This document shows, piece after piece, positions 21,430 through 33,487 of a stretch of 64,000 nucleotides of DNA. The stretch is from Amborella trichopoda. Lineage: Eukaryota; Streptophyta; Magnoliopsida; Amborellales; Amborellaceae. Position numbers and translations under genes: made by a program. Numbering within the stretch: position 1 is the first letter of the stretch; every line of letters begins with the position of its first letter. The DNA lies in assembly GCF_000471905.2 (NCBI RefSeq), contig NW_006499912.1, forward strand, positions 4,049,901 through 4,113,900, in the 5' to 3' direction. Below the pieces are notes generated by a model, which worked only from the letters and a program-made list of their open reading frames with translations, was not told where the DNA came from and made no database searches.

Positions 21430-23950
21430 ACCCTTGGTTCTTATCTTTGGTGATAATGATGTGTTTTGTTGCTGTTCTATTTTCTATTATCTAGAATTAT
21501 GGTTTATCTTGGTGTGATTTTGGGGATTTGAATCTAGTACTTTGGCCTCATGAAACTAACTGTCTATGAACTTTGCTATGAATGATTTTTAATAGTTTTA
21601 TCCAAGATAATGAGTAGCACGATTTAAATGTTCTTGAAACTTTATATACTTGATCCAATAATTCGTCCAATATCATATGTCTAGATTGGATAGAGCCTTG
21701 GTTTCCAAGTCTTGGGAGTCATTGTTTCCTGAAACTATCGTAGAAGCTTTACTGCAATGATCCTCGGATCATGTGCCTATTCTATTAGATAGAGGGGGAG
21801 GATTTTGAGCTTACTCCCTTTAGATTTGAGCTGATGTGATTAGCAGATAAATCTTTGAGATAAGACGTTATTAATGAATGGTACAGTATCCATTCAATGT
21901 GTGGCCGGGATTTATCCTTGCTCAAGGCTTTAAAATAGATTTAAAATCAGGAAAAATGAGAGAATTAGACATTTCTCTCAAAATTAGACACAAGTTTCAC
22001 ATTAAATTGATTTCCTTATTCATTTGGAAAAATCGAATGGAGATTGAAAGAGGAGGAGAGAACACACAGACATAATTTAAAGAAAGAAAAGGTTTATATA
22101 AGGCTGAGGCTCTAAACAATCACTAAGGCGCAATTCAAAAATTCACTAGAAAAAATTGTTTTCATGTCGAAAAACAGTCAAATCAATCATCTCAACCTCA
22201 AGATGTATAAACATGAAAAAAAAGTTAGATTTCAAGTTTGAGAAATAGTGTATTTTGTAAAGCATTATCTAGGCCATCAATTTCAATATTTTCAAGTATT
22301 TATAGATTTGCTTGATCGACACTATTTTTTAATCTTTAAATTTTATAATTAGATATGAAAATAAATTTTCAGGTGATCACAAAGATTTTTACTACTAAAC
22401 AATCATATTTTGACACTATTTAGAGCTTTGATTGTTTAGCGCCTCAAACTTATACAACTTAAAGAATTAGATCGATGATCTCACCAGGTTGGAGGAGGGT
22501 TATTGGTACGAAATATCTAGATCTAAGTAGATCAGAGAGGGAGATAATAATACTAAATACTTCCATACTCTAGCAAATTCTAGGAAGAGAAGCAATCATG
22601 TTAAGAGTATATCAATCCTTGGGATTGAGGATGATGACTAGCAGGCTAAGGAAGAAGTCATCCTCAATTTCTTTAAGAATAACTTTCATTTTGAAGCTAG
22701 GTTGAAATTCGACCCAAGGAGTATGCCCTTCAAACAACTCTTTTTCAATAATGCTATTGATCTAAAAAAAATTTCCTTCAAAAGATATCAAAAAAGTTGT
22801 TTTCCAACTCTCTAAAGACAAAGCCCATGGTCCATATGATTTTCCCATGGCATTCTTTTAAGAGTTTTTGAAGGTGATTAAAGATGATCTTCTTGCCTCC
22901 TTTATGAACTTCTTTCACACTGGTATTGTTACAAGGTCCTCAATTATATGCTCATTGCTCTTGTACCAAATAAGTAGGTTTTTCAAACCTTGCAAGACTT
23001 AAGGCCCATTAGTCTATTGTCCTCATCGTATAAGATTTTGGCCAATGTCCTAGATAATAAATTAAAATCGTTTCAAGCTCCCAATTTGCCTTTATAAAAT
23101 ATTGCCAAATTATGGATGGTGTCATTGTAGCCCATGAAGTAATTCACACTAATAATCATGCTGGAGATGAGGGTCTGATATTAAAGTAGACTTCTAAAAG
23201 GCCTATAATAGAATTAAATGGGATTTTCTAGACAATATTATGACTCTGATGGGCTTTGGGGATAAATGGCGTAGGGAGATTAATGGGTGTCTTTGTTTAA
23301 CTCACTTATTTGATCTCATTAGTGGTAAGCAGTCGGCTATTCAAGGCTTCAAGAGGATTGAGGTAAGGGGAACCCTCTCTTTACACCTCGATGGGGGAAT
23401 CCTTTAGTTTAATGTTCAACAGAGTGGTAAGAGTGGTCTCATTGATAGTCTTCCTGCATCTAATGTGGGCTATATGGTTTCACATCTTCAACATGCTGAT
23501 GATACTATGATATTCTTAAAGGCCCATTGGACCAAGTGAAGCTTACTAGATAATTTCAGGGTTATGATTAACTTTCCCAAATCCAAACTCACAGGCATCA
23601 ACTATGATAAAAGGGAAATTAGAGAGTGAGTTGCTTGGATGGGTTGTGACACTAAATATTTCCTCGTCAAATACCTTGGTCTACCTTTACTGGTTATGAG
23701 AATTAATCTAGCTTCTTGGGACTTTGTTGTGAAAGTGTTTCACTTCAAATTGGATGGGTGGAAGGTTAGATGTTTATCTTTTGGAGGTTAGATTTATATT
23801 TGAAAAAACAATGTAGATATGGAGAGTTATACATGATCTATTTTGGTTCATTTCATGTTTTCTTTCCTAGTAGTTTAGATGGAGTTGGAATACAGTTCGA
23901 GAAGAGCAATTGAGAGGCATGGCCCTAAGTGGAGCCATCAAAATTAAGAA
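21430..23950 (+). mobile_element. LINE copy 1: decayed endonuclease and reverse transcriptase
   Basis: Translation with many stops and shifts matches plant L1-type elements. The endonuclease C-terminus is at about 21.49-22.07 kb (a GDFN-like start, DLNVLETLYTWSNN, a PFRFEL motif). The RT follows at 22.47-23.93 kb (an EGDNNTKYFH motif, KDKAHGPYDFPMAFF, VDF-KAYNRIKWDFL, LQHADDTMIFLK, KYLGLPLLVM and LDGWKVRCLSFGG). HADD stands where YADD or FADD is usual. MITE copy H is inserted between the endonuclease and RT parts, and the copia element is inserted directly after the RT. The poly-A end is not seen here. Confidence 0.8.
22085..22457 (+). mobile_element. Mutator-type MITE, family 1, copy H, nested in LINE copy 1
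   Basis: 373 bp. Left end AGAAAAGGTTTATATAAGG, right end AACTTATACAA. Flanked by TTTAAAGAA (22076-22084) and CTTAAAGAA (22458-22466), 8 of 9. Flanking DNA on both sides is LINE coding sequence, so the insertion is younger than the LINE. Confidence 0.8.
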
Positions 23951-23956
23951 GAGTTG

Positions 23957-24634
23957 TGTTGGGACATGATACCAAATCACAGCCCATGTGGTATTCTCCC
24001 CTTCTTCAAGGGTATTTTCATCCCTAAAATGTATTTTTTGAGTGGAAGCTCTTTAAAAGGTTTTCTTTAGAGAGAGAAATGTGGATGAAAAGTGGGTGAG
24101 TGAGGAAGCTTGTAGAGAGAGAAGCTTGGGGTTAGAAATTGGGAGTTTTGCAACAAAACCCTAGCATCACCATTTGGGACTCATCTTGGATCATTTTTGT
24201 CGATATTTCTTCGCGTCTGCTATCAATCGAATAAAGGAGTCGACTGTAGGTGGTTTTATGGTAGGAAGTTCTTTGTTTTGAGCATTCATTGAGATTACAT
24301 GAGGTAACTATGTATAACCCCAATCTTGTAAGTTTTGCTCTTGATAGTGCATACACCTTTGTCATCTTGCCTGTGGATGTAGCCTATTTTGGGTGAAATA
24401 CGTATATGTGCGTGTCCCTCTCTATTTTTATTTGTGTTGTGCTTTGAAGATTTTCTATATTATTTATTTTATTGTTTTTATATTTGTCCCAATTATATTG
24501 TACTTGTTATTGCATCTTGGGTATATTATTTGAGCATTGAAATTATTGTGGTGGAGTGCTCATCACATCTAGTGGAATTTGAGATATGCCGATTTACTTA
24601 AAAATGGTGATTGGGTTATCTCGATTTTACAGCA
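23957..24634 (+). repeat. Left LTR of the copia element
   Basis: 678 bp. It differs from the right LTR (656 bp) by scattered substitutions and an extra stretch of about 22 bp including CATCACCATTTGGGAC (near 24165), which accounts for the length difference. The divergence implies an old insertion. Confidence 0.9.
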
Positions 24635-24689
24635 AGTGGTATCGGAGCTCAATGAATTAGTGTAATATTTTTGGGAAAATAGCATCTCA

Positions 24690-25573
24690 CAAGTTTGAGG
24701 TGGAGAAGTTTAGTGGGAAAGATAATTTTGAAAATTGGAATTAAAAATGCATGATTTATTGGTACATCAAGGGAAACACAAAGCATTACTTGGAAAAAAT
24801 AAGAAACCGGTAAATATGACCGATGATGATTGAGATGAACGCGATATGAAAGCAAGAGCCATTATTCGCTTGTGTTTAAATAATGAGATTTTATTTAATA
24901 TTGTTGGTGAAATGGCAACAAAAGATTTGTGGTAAAAATTAGAAAGTTTATATCAAACAAAATCCCTCACAAACCAAATTTTCTTGAAAAGAAAATTATA
25001 TACCTTGAAAATAAAAGAAGGTGCAAATGTGTCACAACACTTGAATGAGTTTAATAACGTCATTTGTCAACTTGAGAGTATTGGTGTGAGAATGAATAAT
25101 GAAGACAAAACGGTCACCTTGCTTTGTTCATTGCCGGAATCCTATGATAATCTTATTACTACATTGAGTTCTAATAAAGATGATTCTCTTAATTTGGACT
25201 CGGTATGTAGTGCCTTATTTGCCGATGAACTTCGAAAGAAAACATCTTTGAGAAGTTCGGTATAATCGAAGACAGAAGCTCTTGTGGCAAGAAATCAATG
25301 AATGAATGGGGTGATTCATCGAAGAATCATTCAAGAAGTAATTCAAGATTTCGATCAAAATTTAGATGGCCCAACAACAAGAATGTGTGTTGGCATTGTG
25401 GGAAGCCTGGTCATATACGAAATAATTATTTTAAAAGAAATGGAGTGAATTCTTTCAAAGCTCCTAATGCAGGAGATGAAAAACCAAGTGAATCTAAGAA
25501 TGAAGCAAATCAAGTTGAAGAGTCTACATCCGGTTTCATTGAAGATGAAGTCTTGATGGTGGCATATAATTAA
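24690..25573 (+). pseudogene. Copia gag remnant with altered zinc knuckle
   Basis: The gag N-terminal part (SGKDNFENWN near 24712) is broken by stops. 24984-25265 is an open gag segment (LYTLKIKEGANVSQHLNEFN, then LLCSLPESYDNLITTL), closed by TAA. 25298-25573 carries the nucleocapsid knuckle CWHCGKPGHIRNNY: the fourth zinc ligand is Tyr instead of Cys. Frames differ between the pieces, so no single gag product can be made. Confidence 0.85.
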
Positions 25574-25890
25574 ATATTCTATCAAAATTGAATACTTGAT
25601 AGTTGAGCCACCCATCACATGTGCCCTCATAGATTATGGCTTGATTCATATGAGTCATGTGAAGGAGGATCGGTATCACTAGCAAGGTGGTTGGAATGGG
25701 TTCGGTTCGCCTAAGGATGTTTGATGGCACTATTCGGGCAATTAAGGATGTTAGGCATGTACCAAAACTGAAAAAAATTCTGATTTCCCTATCTTTGCTA
25801 GATTCAGAAGGATATAAGTTATCGGTCAAGGTGGAGTAATCAAAGTATCAAAATGGGCTCTAATTGTGATGAAATGAGTTCTCGTTGGGA
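25574..25890 (+). pseudogene. Copia protease region remnant
   Basis: Between gag and integrase. The usual D-S-G-A protease active site is not readable in any frame. Downstream, VRLRMFDGTIRAIKDVRHVP and LKKILISLSLLDSEGY correspond to the segment between protease and integrase. Stops follow before 25893. Confidence 0.6.
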
Positions 25891-25892
25891 GC

Positions 25893-27170
25893 TTGTACAA
25901 GTTATTAAGAAGCACAATAACAAATGATAAAGTGAATTTCGTGGTTGAAGGTGAGGAAGTTCCATATCACCTATGGCATAAAAGATTGGAATATATGAGT
26001 GATAAGGGTATGGAGGTCTTGATGAAGAGGATTTTTATTCTTACACTTAAAGTTGATGGATCCGAATTTTGTAAGCATTATATTGATAGGAAACAACAAC
26101 CTTTCGAGGTCGGGAAACATACAAGTAAGCGCAATCTTGATTACATTCACTCAAATGTATGGGGCCCTTCACCAACTACATCTTATGGAGGTACATTATA
26201 TTTGGTTTTATTTGTTGATGACTTCTCAAGAAACGTATGGATCAAAACTCTCAAGTCCAAAAGTGATATGTTTTGTGCATTTAAGAATTTTAAAGTCGAA
26301 GTTGAAAAAACTACGGGGCATCACATCAAAGTTCTTCGAACTGATAATGGTGGAGAGTTTGCATCAAAGGAGTTCAAAATTTTTTGCAAGGCCGAGGAAA
26401 TTACTAGGCATTATACAAATGCTTACAATCCTCAACAAAATAGCGTGGTCGAGAGAATGAATCGCACTTTGATGGAGCGTGCGAGGTGCATGCTAAGCAA
26501 TGCCAGCCTAGAGCAAGAATTATGGGCGAAAGTCATATCAATGGCTTGTTATCTTACCAACTGATCATCTTTGGTACCATTAGGAAGTAGAACTCCTAAT
26601 GAGGTATGGTATGAAACTCCGAGTGACTACTTCGATTTAAATTTTTTTAGTTGTGATGCATATGCACTTATTCCAAGTTGCCAAAGAAACAAGTTAGATC
26701 CAAGGTCAAAGAAGTACATCTTTATGGGTTATCGTAAAGGTGTGAAGGGGTATCAGTTATGGGATCCAAGTACCCAAAAAATAATTACTAGCCGTGATGT
26801 ACATTTTGATGAATCCAAGGTATTGGTAAAAGGGATGATGATAAATGACAATGGTCAAGAAGTGCAACAAGAGAGCCAAGAATTTCAAGACAACCTCGAA
26901 ACACTTCCACCAAGTACAATTATTCCTTATGAGAATATACCCATTGATTATGGGGAAGAGCATAAAGGACTAGGAAGTCAAAATGAAGAACCACATGGCT
27001 ATCAAGATGATGTTGTGCCTTTAACACAAAGGCGCTCTACTAGAGAAACTCATGCACTCAGGTGGCAGAAAGATTTTATGGATCCAAATACTCTGCATGC
27101 TTTGACAGTCGAAAATGAAAAGCCAAATTCATTTTGTGAAGCCATTAATTGCAATGGTATCGAGCATTAG
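25893..27170 (+). pseudogene. Copia integrase, interrupted by a TGA
   Basis: 25893-26564 has the pre-integrase motif YHLWHKRLEYMS, then the core: HSNVWGP (the first catalytic acidic residue, normally Asp, is Asn), VDDFSR, RTDNGGEF and VVERMNRTL. After CYLTN a TGA at 26562-26564 interrupts the frame, which reopens at 26571-27170 (GSRTPNEVWY, KKYIFMGYRKGVKGYQLWDP, SRDVHFDE, RRSTRE). Despite the large open frames, the catalytic substitution and stop argue against activity. Confidence 0.9.
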
Positions 27171-27189
27171 AAAAGAGTTATGGAAGAAT

Positions 27190-28620
27190 AGAGATTGACC
27201 CTTTACAGAAACAAGACTTGAGATTTGATGGAGCTACTAAGATAAAGAAGGGGCTTGATGGCAAGCTTAAAAGATATAGGGCAAGATTGGTGGTAAAAGG
27301 TTTTTTATAAAAGAAAAGGATTGACTTTGATGAAATTTTTGCACCGGTTGTCAAGTTGGTTTCAACTCGCTTGGTGCTTGGGTTAGTTGCTTTGCATGAT
27401 TTAAAGCATGAGCAAATGGATGTGAAAACAACCTTTTTGCATGGAGAACTTGAAGAAGAAGTGTACATGCAACAATCGGAAGGCTTCATAGAGAAAGGCA
27501 AAGAATGACTTGTGTGCAAATTGAAGAAGTCCTTGTATGGGCTTAAGCAAGCATTAAGGTAATGGTATAGAACATTTGATATGTTCATGATGAGCCTGGG
27601 TTATACAAGGAATAAGTATGACCATTGCATCTATTTAAAGTTTTCTTATGATGGTACATACTTGATTTTAGTCTTATTTGTGGATGACATGCTTTTGGTG
27701 TGTAAATATAAGACAAAAATGATAGGCTCAAGATATCTCTGAGCAAAAGATTTGAGATGAAAGATCTCGAGCGGACAAAGCAAATCCTTGGGATTAAAAT
27801 TGAAAGGGTTAGACAAAATGAAATTTTGTCATTATCTAAAAAAGGTTAGATAGAAAGGGTGCTTGAAAAATTTGGCATGAAAGATGCAAAGCCGGTGAAA
27901 ACACCCTTAGCGCCTCACTTCAAATTGTCTTCAATACAAAGTCCGAAGACGGAAGAAGAAAGAAGATGCATGGCTAAGATTCCTAATGCAAATGCAATTG
28001 GAAGTTAATGTTTGCCATGGTATGTACAAGACTGGATATCATGCATGCGGTTGGTGTTCTAAGTCGGTTTATAGCAAACCCTGAAAAAGTTCATTGAGAA
28101 GCAACAAAATGGGTGCTTCGGTGCTTGAGAGGTACAACTAGTTATGCAATCATATTTGGCAAGGGTTCAATTCCAATACAAGGTTTTGTGGATGCAAATT
28201 TTGCCAGTGATCTTGATAGAGGTAGCTTGACTATCGCATTTGTTTTTCGGTTTGTAAATGGCTAACTAGTTGAATGTCAAGGCTCCAAAACACGGTAGCA
28301 TTGTTAACTACTGAGGCCGAGTACATGGCAACAACGGAGGCATCAAAAGAAGTTGTGTAGCTTCAAGGGTTGATAGATGAGATGTGCATTATGTGCAAGC
28401 CCATGGAATTATTTTGTGACAATGTGAGTGCTATCCATTTGGCCAAGAACCAGAGTCACCACAGGAGGTCAAGGCACATATTGATTCAATATTACTATAT
28501 CCGGCACGTTGTTGAAGATGAAAGATTTCGATTGGTTAAGATCAAGACCAAAGATAGCCTTGCATATATGTTTACAAAGCCCATCCAAATAGAGAAGTTA
28601 TAATGGACCCTAACCTCTCT
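27190..28620 (+). pseudogene. Copia reverse transcriptase and RNase H, multiply broken
   Basis: RT motifs occur in shifting frames: KARLVVKG and DFDEIFAPVVK (about 27285-27350), QMDVKTTFLHGEL (about 27415), KSLYGLKQA, then LFVDDMLLV (about 27675), where FVDD is the catalytic YVDD equivalent. RNase H landmarks are TTEAEYMATTEA (about 28310) and ELFCDNVSAIHLAKN, HHRRSRHI in the open frame 28370-28603. Several stops separate them. Confidence 0.85.
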
Positions 28621-28684
28621 AGGTTTCAAGAAAGAAAGGAAGTGATGACAAGGCAAGGGTGAGATTTTGCATCAAGGTGGAAAT

Positions 28685-29340
28685 TGTTGGGACGTGATGC
28701 CAAATCACAGCCCATATGGTATTCTCCCCTTTTTCAAGGGCATTTTCATCCCTAAAATGTATTTTTTGAGTGGAGGCTCTTTAAAGGTTTTCTCTAGAGA
28801 GAGAAACGTGGATGAAAAGTGGGTGAGTGAGGAAGCTTGTAGATAGAGAAGCTTGGGGTTGGAAATTGGGGGTTTTGCAACAAAACTCCTATTGGGTCAT
28901 TTTTATCGACATTTCTTTACAGCTGCTGTCAATCAAAAAAAGGAGTCGACTGTAGGTGGTTTTATGGTAAGAAGTTCTTTGTTTTGAGCATCCATTGAGA
29001 TTGCATAAGGTAACTCTGTATAACCCCAATCTTGTAAGCTTTCCTCTTGATAGTGAATACACATTTGCCATCTTGCCCGTGGACGTAGCCCATTTTGGGT
29101 GAACCACGTATATGTACGTGTCCCTCTCTATTTTCATTTGTGTTGTGCTTTGAAGATTTCCCATATTGCTTGTTTTATTGATTTTATATTTTTCTCAATT
29201 ATATTGCACTGGTTATTGCATCTTGGGCATGTTATTTGAGCATTAAAACTATTGTGGTGGAGTACACATCACATCTAGTGGGATTTGAGATATCCCGATT
29301 TTCTCAAAAGTGGTGATTGGGTTATCCCGATTTTACAACA
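28685..29340 (+). repeat. Right LTR of the copia element
   Basis: 656 bp, TGTTGGGACGTG to ACAACA, followed by the target duplication AGTTG. Aligns to the left LTR along its length. Confidence 0.9.
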
Positions 29341-29689
29341 AGTTGTGCATATGTTTGGGTTCGACTCAAGGAGTTGTGTCTCTATTTGACTAGAATTGTT
29401 GGGTTCTCTCTCTCTAGCTGGTATTAATGCATCCCCTATTTGATTGATATTATGGGTTCTTTCTCTACTCTCGCTATTGTTAATGCACCCTTTGTACAAT
29501 GTTGTTTAATGTCAATAGATCAAAACCAAATTGTGGTCACTCTGAGAAAGGAGCCTTAATTGGGTTGAGTTCTTTCAAAATGAAGCACAAACAAGCTCCA
29601 TACAAGCTCTAATAGATTTGGGGAAAAATTGACAAATTTTTATTTTTTTACTCAAGTCAAAATATATGAAATTTTAATACAAGTAGGAG

Positions 29690-31652
29690 TAGGCATGCAT
29701 CTCTTTATTTTGACTCTAGATTGCCAAAGGAGGTTTTGGAACCTATTGTGAAGAGAGCGAATTTGAAGTTGGATATTTGGAAAGAAAAGAACTTATCTCT
29801 TGGGGGCAAAATTACAATAATTAAGCTTTTCCTCTCTAATATGCCCATTTAACAAATATCATTGTTAGTAGTGCCTTTAGATATTATTAAGAAGATTGAG
29901 CAACTCATGAGGAGTTTCTTATGGAGTTATAATAAAAATAAGGAGAAGATCCATCTTGTGAGTTGGGAGAGGGTTTGTATACCAAATAGAGAATGGGGTC
30001 TGGGTATTTGAAAACTCAAGCCAGTTAATCAAGCTTTAATTGCTAAATGGTGGGGCATTCTTTAAACCAAGAAAATCATCTCTGGAAAGAGATCTTGGTT
30101 GCAAAGTATGACAAGGGCCCTCTAAATCAGTGTATTGCTAGGGGTAGAGGTGGGTCAGGGCAGTCCCACATTTGGAAATCTATTCTTTCAATGCGATCTT
30201 CCATGCTTAGACATATAAGCTGGCATGTGGAGAAGGGGGATACCATTTTATTTTGGCACCAAAAGTGGGCTTGATGTTGCATTCAAATTCTCATCTCCTG
30301 ACTTGTTTCACAAATGCACTCATCCAATGGCAAAGGTAAGGGAGGTGGGAGAGGTAACAAATGCACTCATCCAATGGCAAAGGTAAGGGAGGTGGGAGAG
30401 GTAAATGGGAATTCTATTTTTTGAAATATTGCATGCATCTATAGTCGTATACCCCAATTGATTTTTAATCACTTTAATTTGCTGAGTTTACTTGAAAATG
30501 CGCAAATCTCAACTTCTTGTAATTACGAGGTTATATGGGAGGAAGAGCATGATGGTACTTTTTCGGTAAAGCCAAACTATTTGTTATTGTTTCATGATCG
30601 TCAGAGATGGAATCAACAAGAGTTGAGGGGTATTTGAAGGAAGATACCTCATAAGGTGTAGGCTTTTATTTGGGTAACGCTACAATATAAAATTCCAACA
30701 ATAGACAATCTTAGAAAGCGAGGAAAAAATCTAGTTGATGTATGTCTCTTTTGTAAAAAAGATGAAAGTGTTTCACATTTGTTTCTTCATTATCCCTTGT
30801 CTTATCATATTTGGTGTTGGGTGCTGCAAAAAGTTGGTGTTATGTTGATGATTCTAGATTCTCAGAAGAACATTCTCAATTATCTCAAGCTTAGTGGTTT
30901 TTTTAAAGTCGGTGTGATGATTTGGGACATTTTCAGAGGCGCTATAATTTGGGAATTATGGTTGGAAAGGAATGAAAGGACTTTTGATGGAATGTCGTTA
31001 GAAACACAAGGGACAAAAGATAGGATCTTGCATACAATATGGAGTTCGTTTAGTGTCACTAAAAAAGGTAATGGGACATTAAAACTTGACATTGTTATCA
31101 ATTTAGCAAATATGATCTCACTTTGATTCATAAAGGTTAGACAGTATATGGCAGCCGCTTGGAACAAGGTGTTTCAAATGAAATTGCTGGATCCTCTATG
31201 GGTAACCTAGGTTTGGTTGGGATGAGAGGAGTTTGTAAAGATAGTGAAGGTCGGTTATCTTATGTTATGCTGATCCGTGTGGCATTGCATCTGTAAATCA
31301 TGTAGAAATTGCAGCTCTTGTGCAAGGGGTTTTAATTTGGAAGGAAAGATAACTTGGTGAGATGCTGATGATTGAAATCGACTCTCTTAATGTTATTAAC
31401 TGGTGTAATAAGATACCAAGGCCACCTTGGCGTTTTAGATCGTTGTGGTTGCAGGTTATGGAGTTAACATTGTCTTGATCAGTAAGCTTTCATCATGTGT
31501 ATAGAGAAGTGAGTGAGATGGCAGATGGTACGATGAAGATAGGTGTTGTTTTGGATTCTTTGATTGTGTCATATGTAGTGTTTTGAGATATGACTTGTAA
31601 TTCCCATTCACTCAAGAAAAAATCAGTACTCTCGTCAAAAAAAAAAAAAAAA
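29690..31652 (+). mobile_element. LINE copy 2: RT 3' part, zinc-binding RT domain, RNase H, poly-A
   Basis: Translation shows LKLDIWKEKNLSLGGKITII, FLWSYNKNKEKIHLVSW, WKEILVAKY (about 30075) and SHIWKSIL. The zf-RVT domain follows (HKVQAFIWVTL, NLRKRGKNLVDVCLFCKKD, SVSHLFLHYPLSYHIW at about 30780), then an RNase H remnant with EIDSLNVINWCN (about 31375). It ends in a poly-A run at about 31637-31652. Stops are frequent. It repeats the WK..LS.GG region already present at the end of LINE copy 1, so the two are separate insertions. A 47-bp tandem pair (near 30311 and 30358) lies inside. Confidence 0.85.
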
Positions 31653-32398
31653 GGAAGGCAACAAGTAGATATCTAAACATGCACAAGCTAACATATATCA
31701 GGATACCATATATTCCGAAAATGCCAGGCAATGCCTTTATTCAAATTTTTTAAAATCTGAAAATTAAGATTCATTTTTTTTAAACAATCCCTATGAGAGA
31801 ATTCTAAGAGAATACGCACAAATTTTAAAATATTTATTTTATCATTAAGAAAGGAATTTCAGTATATTTATTTTATCATTAAGAAAGGGATTTCAGTTTC
31901 TCAATATGATGCTTGAATTACTTTTTAAAGGTCACCTACTTACATCCTCTCTAGAAATAGGGTTCCTCTTTATTCTCGCCATACATTTCTACCTTTTTAA
32001 CGGTGGCTTAACAATATTATATAGATAGTATAAATAAAGATATAGTGTGTGAAGTATTTATGGACGATTCATTTTTATGCAGTGTATATCTATGATATCA
32101 CACAAGATAAACGTAGACTTTTGGGTTTATGCTTGTGACCCATCAACCAACTTGTGAGGAAAGCCATGCTAGACAAAGAGGGTGATATCTTGGATGCTAT
32201 AGTGCATAAAAATAAATCATGCTAGATAAGCCTAGACCCGTTGAGGACATAACAATTTAGTGATCCAATTTGAAATATACATATTTTATGTGATCTTACA
32301 CATATTTGTTAGATGCCATCTAGGAGAAAACAATATAGTGATCCAATATGAAGCATTCATATTTTGATAAGAATAATCCATATAATGTTTTTACAAAA
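31653..32398. other. AT-rich spacer with a short tandem repeat
   Basis: No gene recognised. A unit of about 33 bp containing TTTATTTTATCATTAAGAAA is repeated near 31833 and 31867. TGATCCAATATGAA-like phrases recur near 32270, 32340 and 32845. Confidence 0.4.
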
Positions 32399-32793
32399 GG
32401 AAAAAGTTTATGTAAGGGTGAGGCCTTAAACAATCAAATCAAATTAAGGCGCACCTCAAAAATTCATTAAAAATGTATGTTTCGATGTTGAAAAATCTTC
32501 AATTCAATCATTTCGACTTCAAGATATATGGATATGAGAAAAAATACGTTTCAAGTCTTGAAAATAGTATAAATTGTAATGTATTATCTAGACTGTCAAT
32601 TTATAAGATTTTCAAGCGTTCATAGATCTCCTCGATCTACACTATTTTAACTTTAAGTTTAATAATTAGAGATGAAAATATATTTTCATGCCGTCATAAA
32701 GATTTCTGACAAAAAAACAACATATTTCGATACTATTTGAAAGTGCACCCTACTATGATCGTTTAGGGTGTCGGCCTTATACAAACCACGCCC
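32399..32793 (+). mobile_element. Mutator-type MITE, family 1, copy I
   Basis: 395 bp. Left end GGAAAAAGTTTATGTAAGGG, right end CTTATACAAACCACGCCC. Flanked by TTTACAAAA (32390-32398) and TTCACAAAA (32794-32802), 8 of 9. Confidence 0.85.
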
Positions 32794-33124
32794 TTCACAA
32801 AATATGAAGCACTCTCACTACTTATATCGAGGAGAAAACAATACAGTGATCCAATATGAAATGTTTAACGAGGACGTGTTTTTACTTTATTTTCATGGGT
32901 GTAGTTGATTTACAAAAGTCTCTCTCTTCAGTCTCATTCTTGAAAGCACACTTTGCGATGCTATGGAGAGTGGCTTTGACATTGAAACCCATACTTAGCT
33001 GAGGTCTTGAAAAATGGAATGATTCATTTGAAAGGCACACTAAGCTCTTGCTTTCTTCTCAAAACCCAACAAACATCTCATATGCCTCAAAACCGAACAA
33101 ACAACAGTTCAACCAACGGATATC

Positions 33125-33430
33125 GTAGGGTTGGCAACGGGCCTGGGCTTGAGCCAAGCCGCCCCCTAGCTCATCCCTAGTCCCCATAGGACCGGCCCAA
33201 GCCTGTCCTGGCCCTGGCTGGGCCAAAAAGGCCTTGCCCTAGTCCTATCAAGGCGGGGCCATACCAGGTCGGGACAAACAAAATAAAGAAAAAATAGGGA
33301 AAATTTGAGAAAAATGGGTCAGGCTGACCCTAGCCCCAGCCCGGGCCTACCTGACCCTATCTTCGTGCCACATTTTGTGGCCTAGTCCCTTGTTTTTTAG
33401 TGCCAGGCCTACCAAACCCATTGCCTCTAT
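33125..33430. repeat. GC-rich hAT-MITE-like repeat
   Basis: Starts TAGGGTTGGCAACGGGCC and ends with sequence whose complement starts TAGAGGCAATGGGTTTGG, similar inverted ends. Interior rich in GGCC words (GGACCGGCCCAAGCC, GGCTGGGCC). Ends of this kind are common in plant hAT MITEs, but no 8-bp duplication was found. Confidence 0.5.
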
Positions 33431-33487
33431 CAGAAAACCAAATTTATCGAGTAGAAGTGAGCTAGAGAGAGAGATTTTAGGTATTAA

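Larger units (their letters stand above)
23957..29340 (+). mobile_element. Ty1/copia LTR retrotransposon, full length but inactive
   Basis: 5384 bp with LTRs at 23957-24634 and 28685-29340 (both begin TGTTGGGAC and end in CA) and a 5-bp target duplication AGTTG (23952-23956 and 29341-29345). A primer-binding site TGGTATCGGAGC at 24637-24648 differs at one base from the usual initiator-Met tRNA match, and a purine-rich AAGGTGGAAA tract precedes the right LTR. Domain order is gag, protease region, integrase, RT, RNase H, which is diagnostic of copia. Many stops and frameshifts mean it cannot move by itself. Confidence 0.95.

Noticed and set aside
26053-26460. 135-codon frame overlapping the copia integrase
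   Set aside because: An alternative frame of the well-supported integrase sequence.
21430-31652. LINE copies 1 and 2 as one element split by the copia insertion
   Set aside because: Both contain the same WK-x-x-x-LS-x-GG region of the RT end, and extra non-LINE DNA lies right of the copia element, so they are two separate copies.
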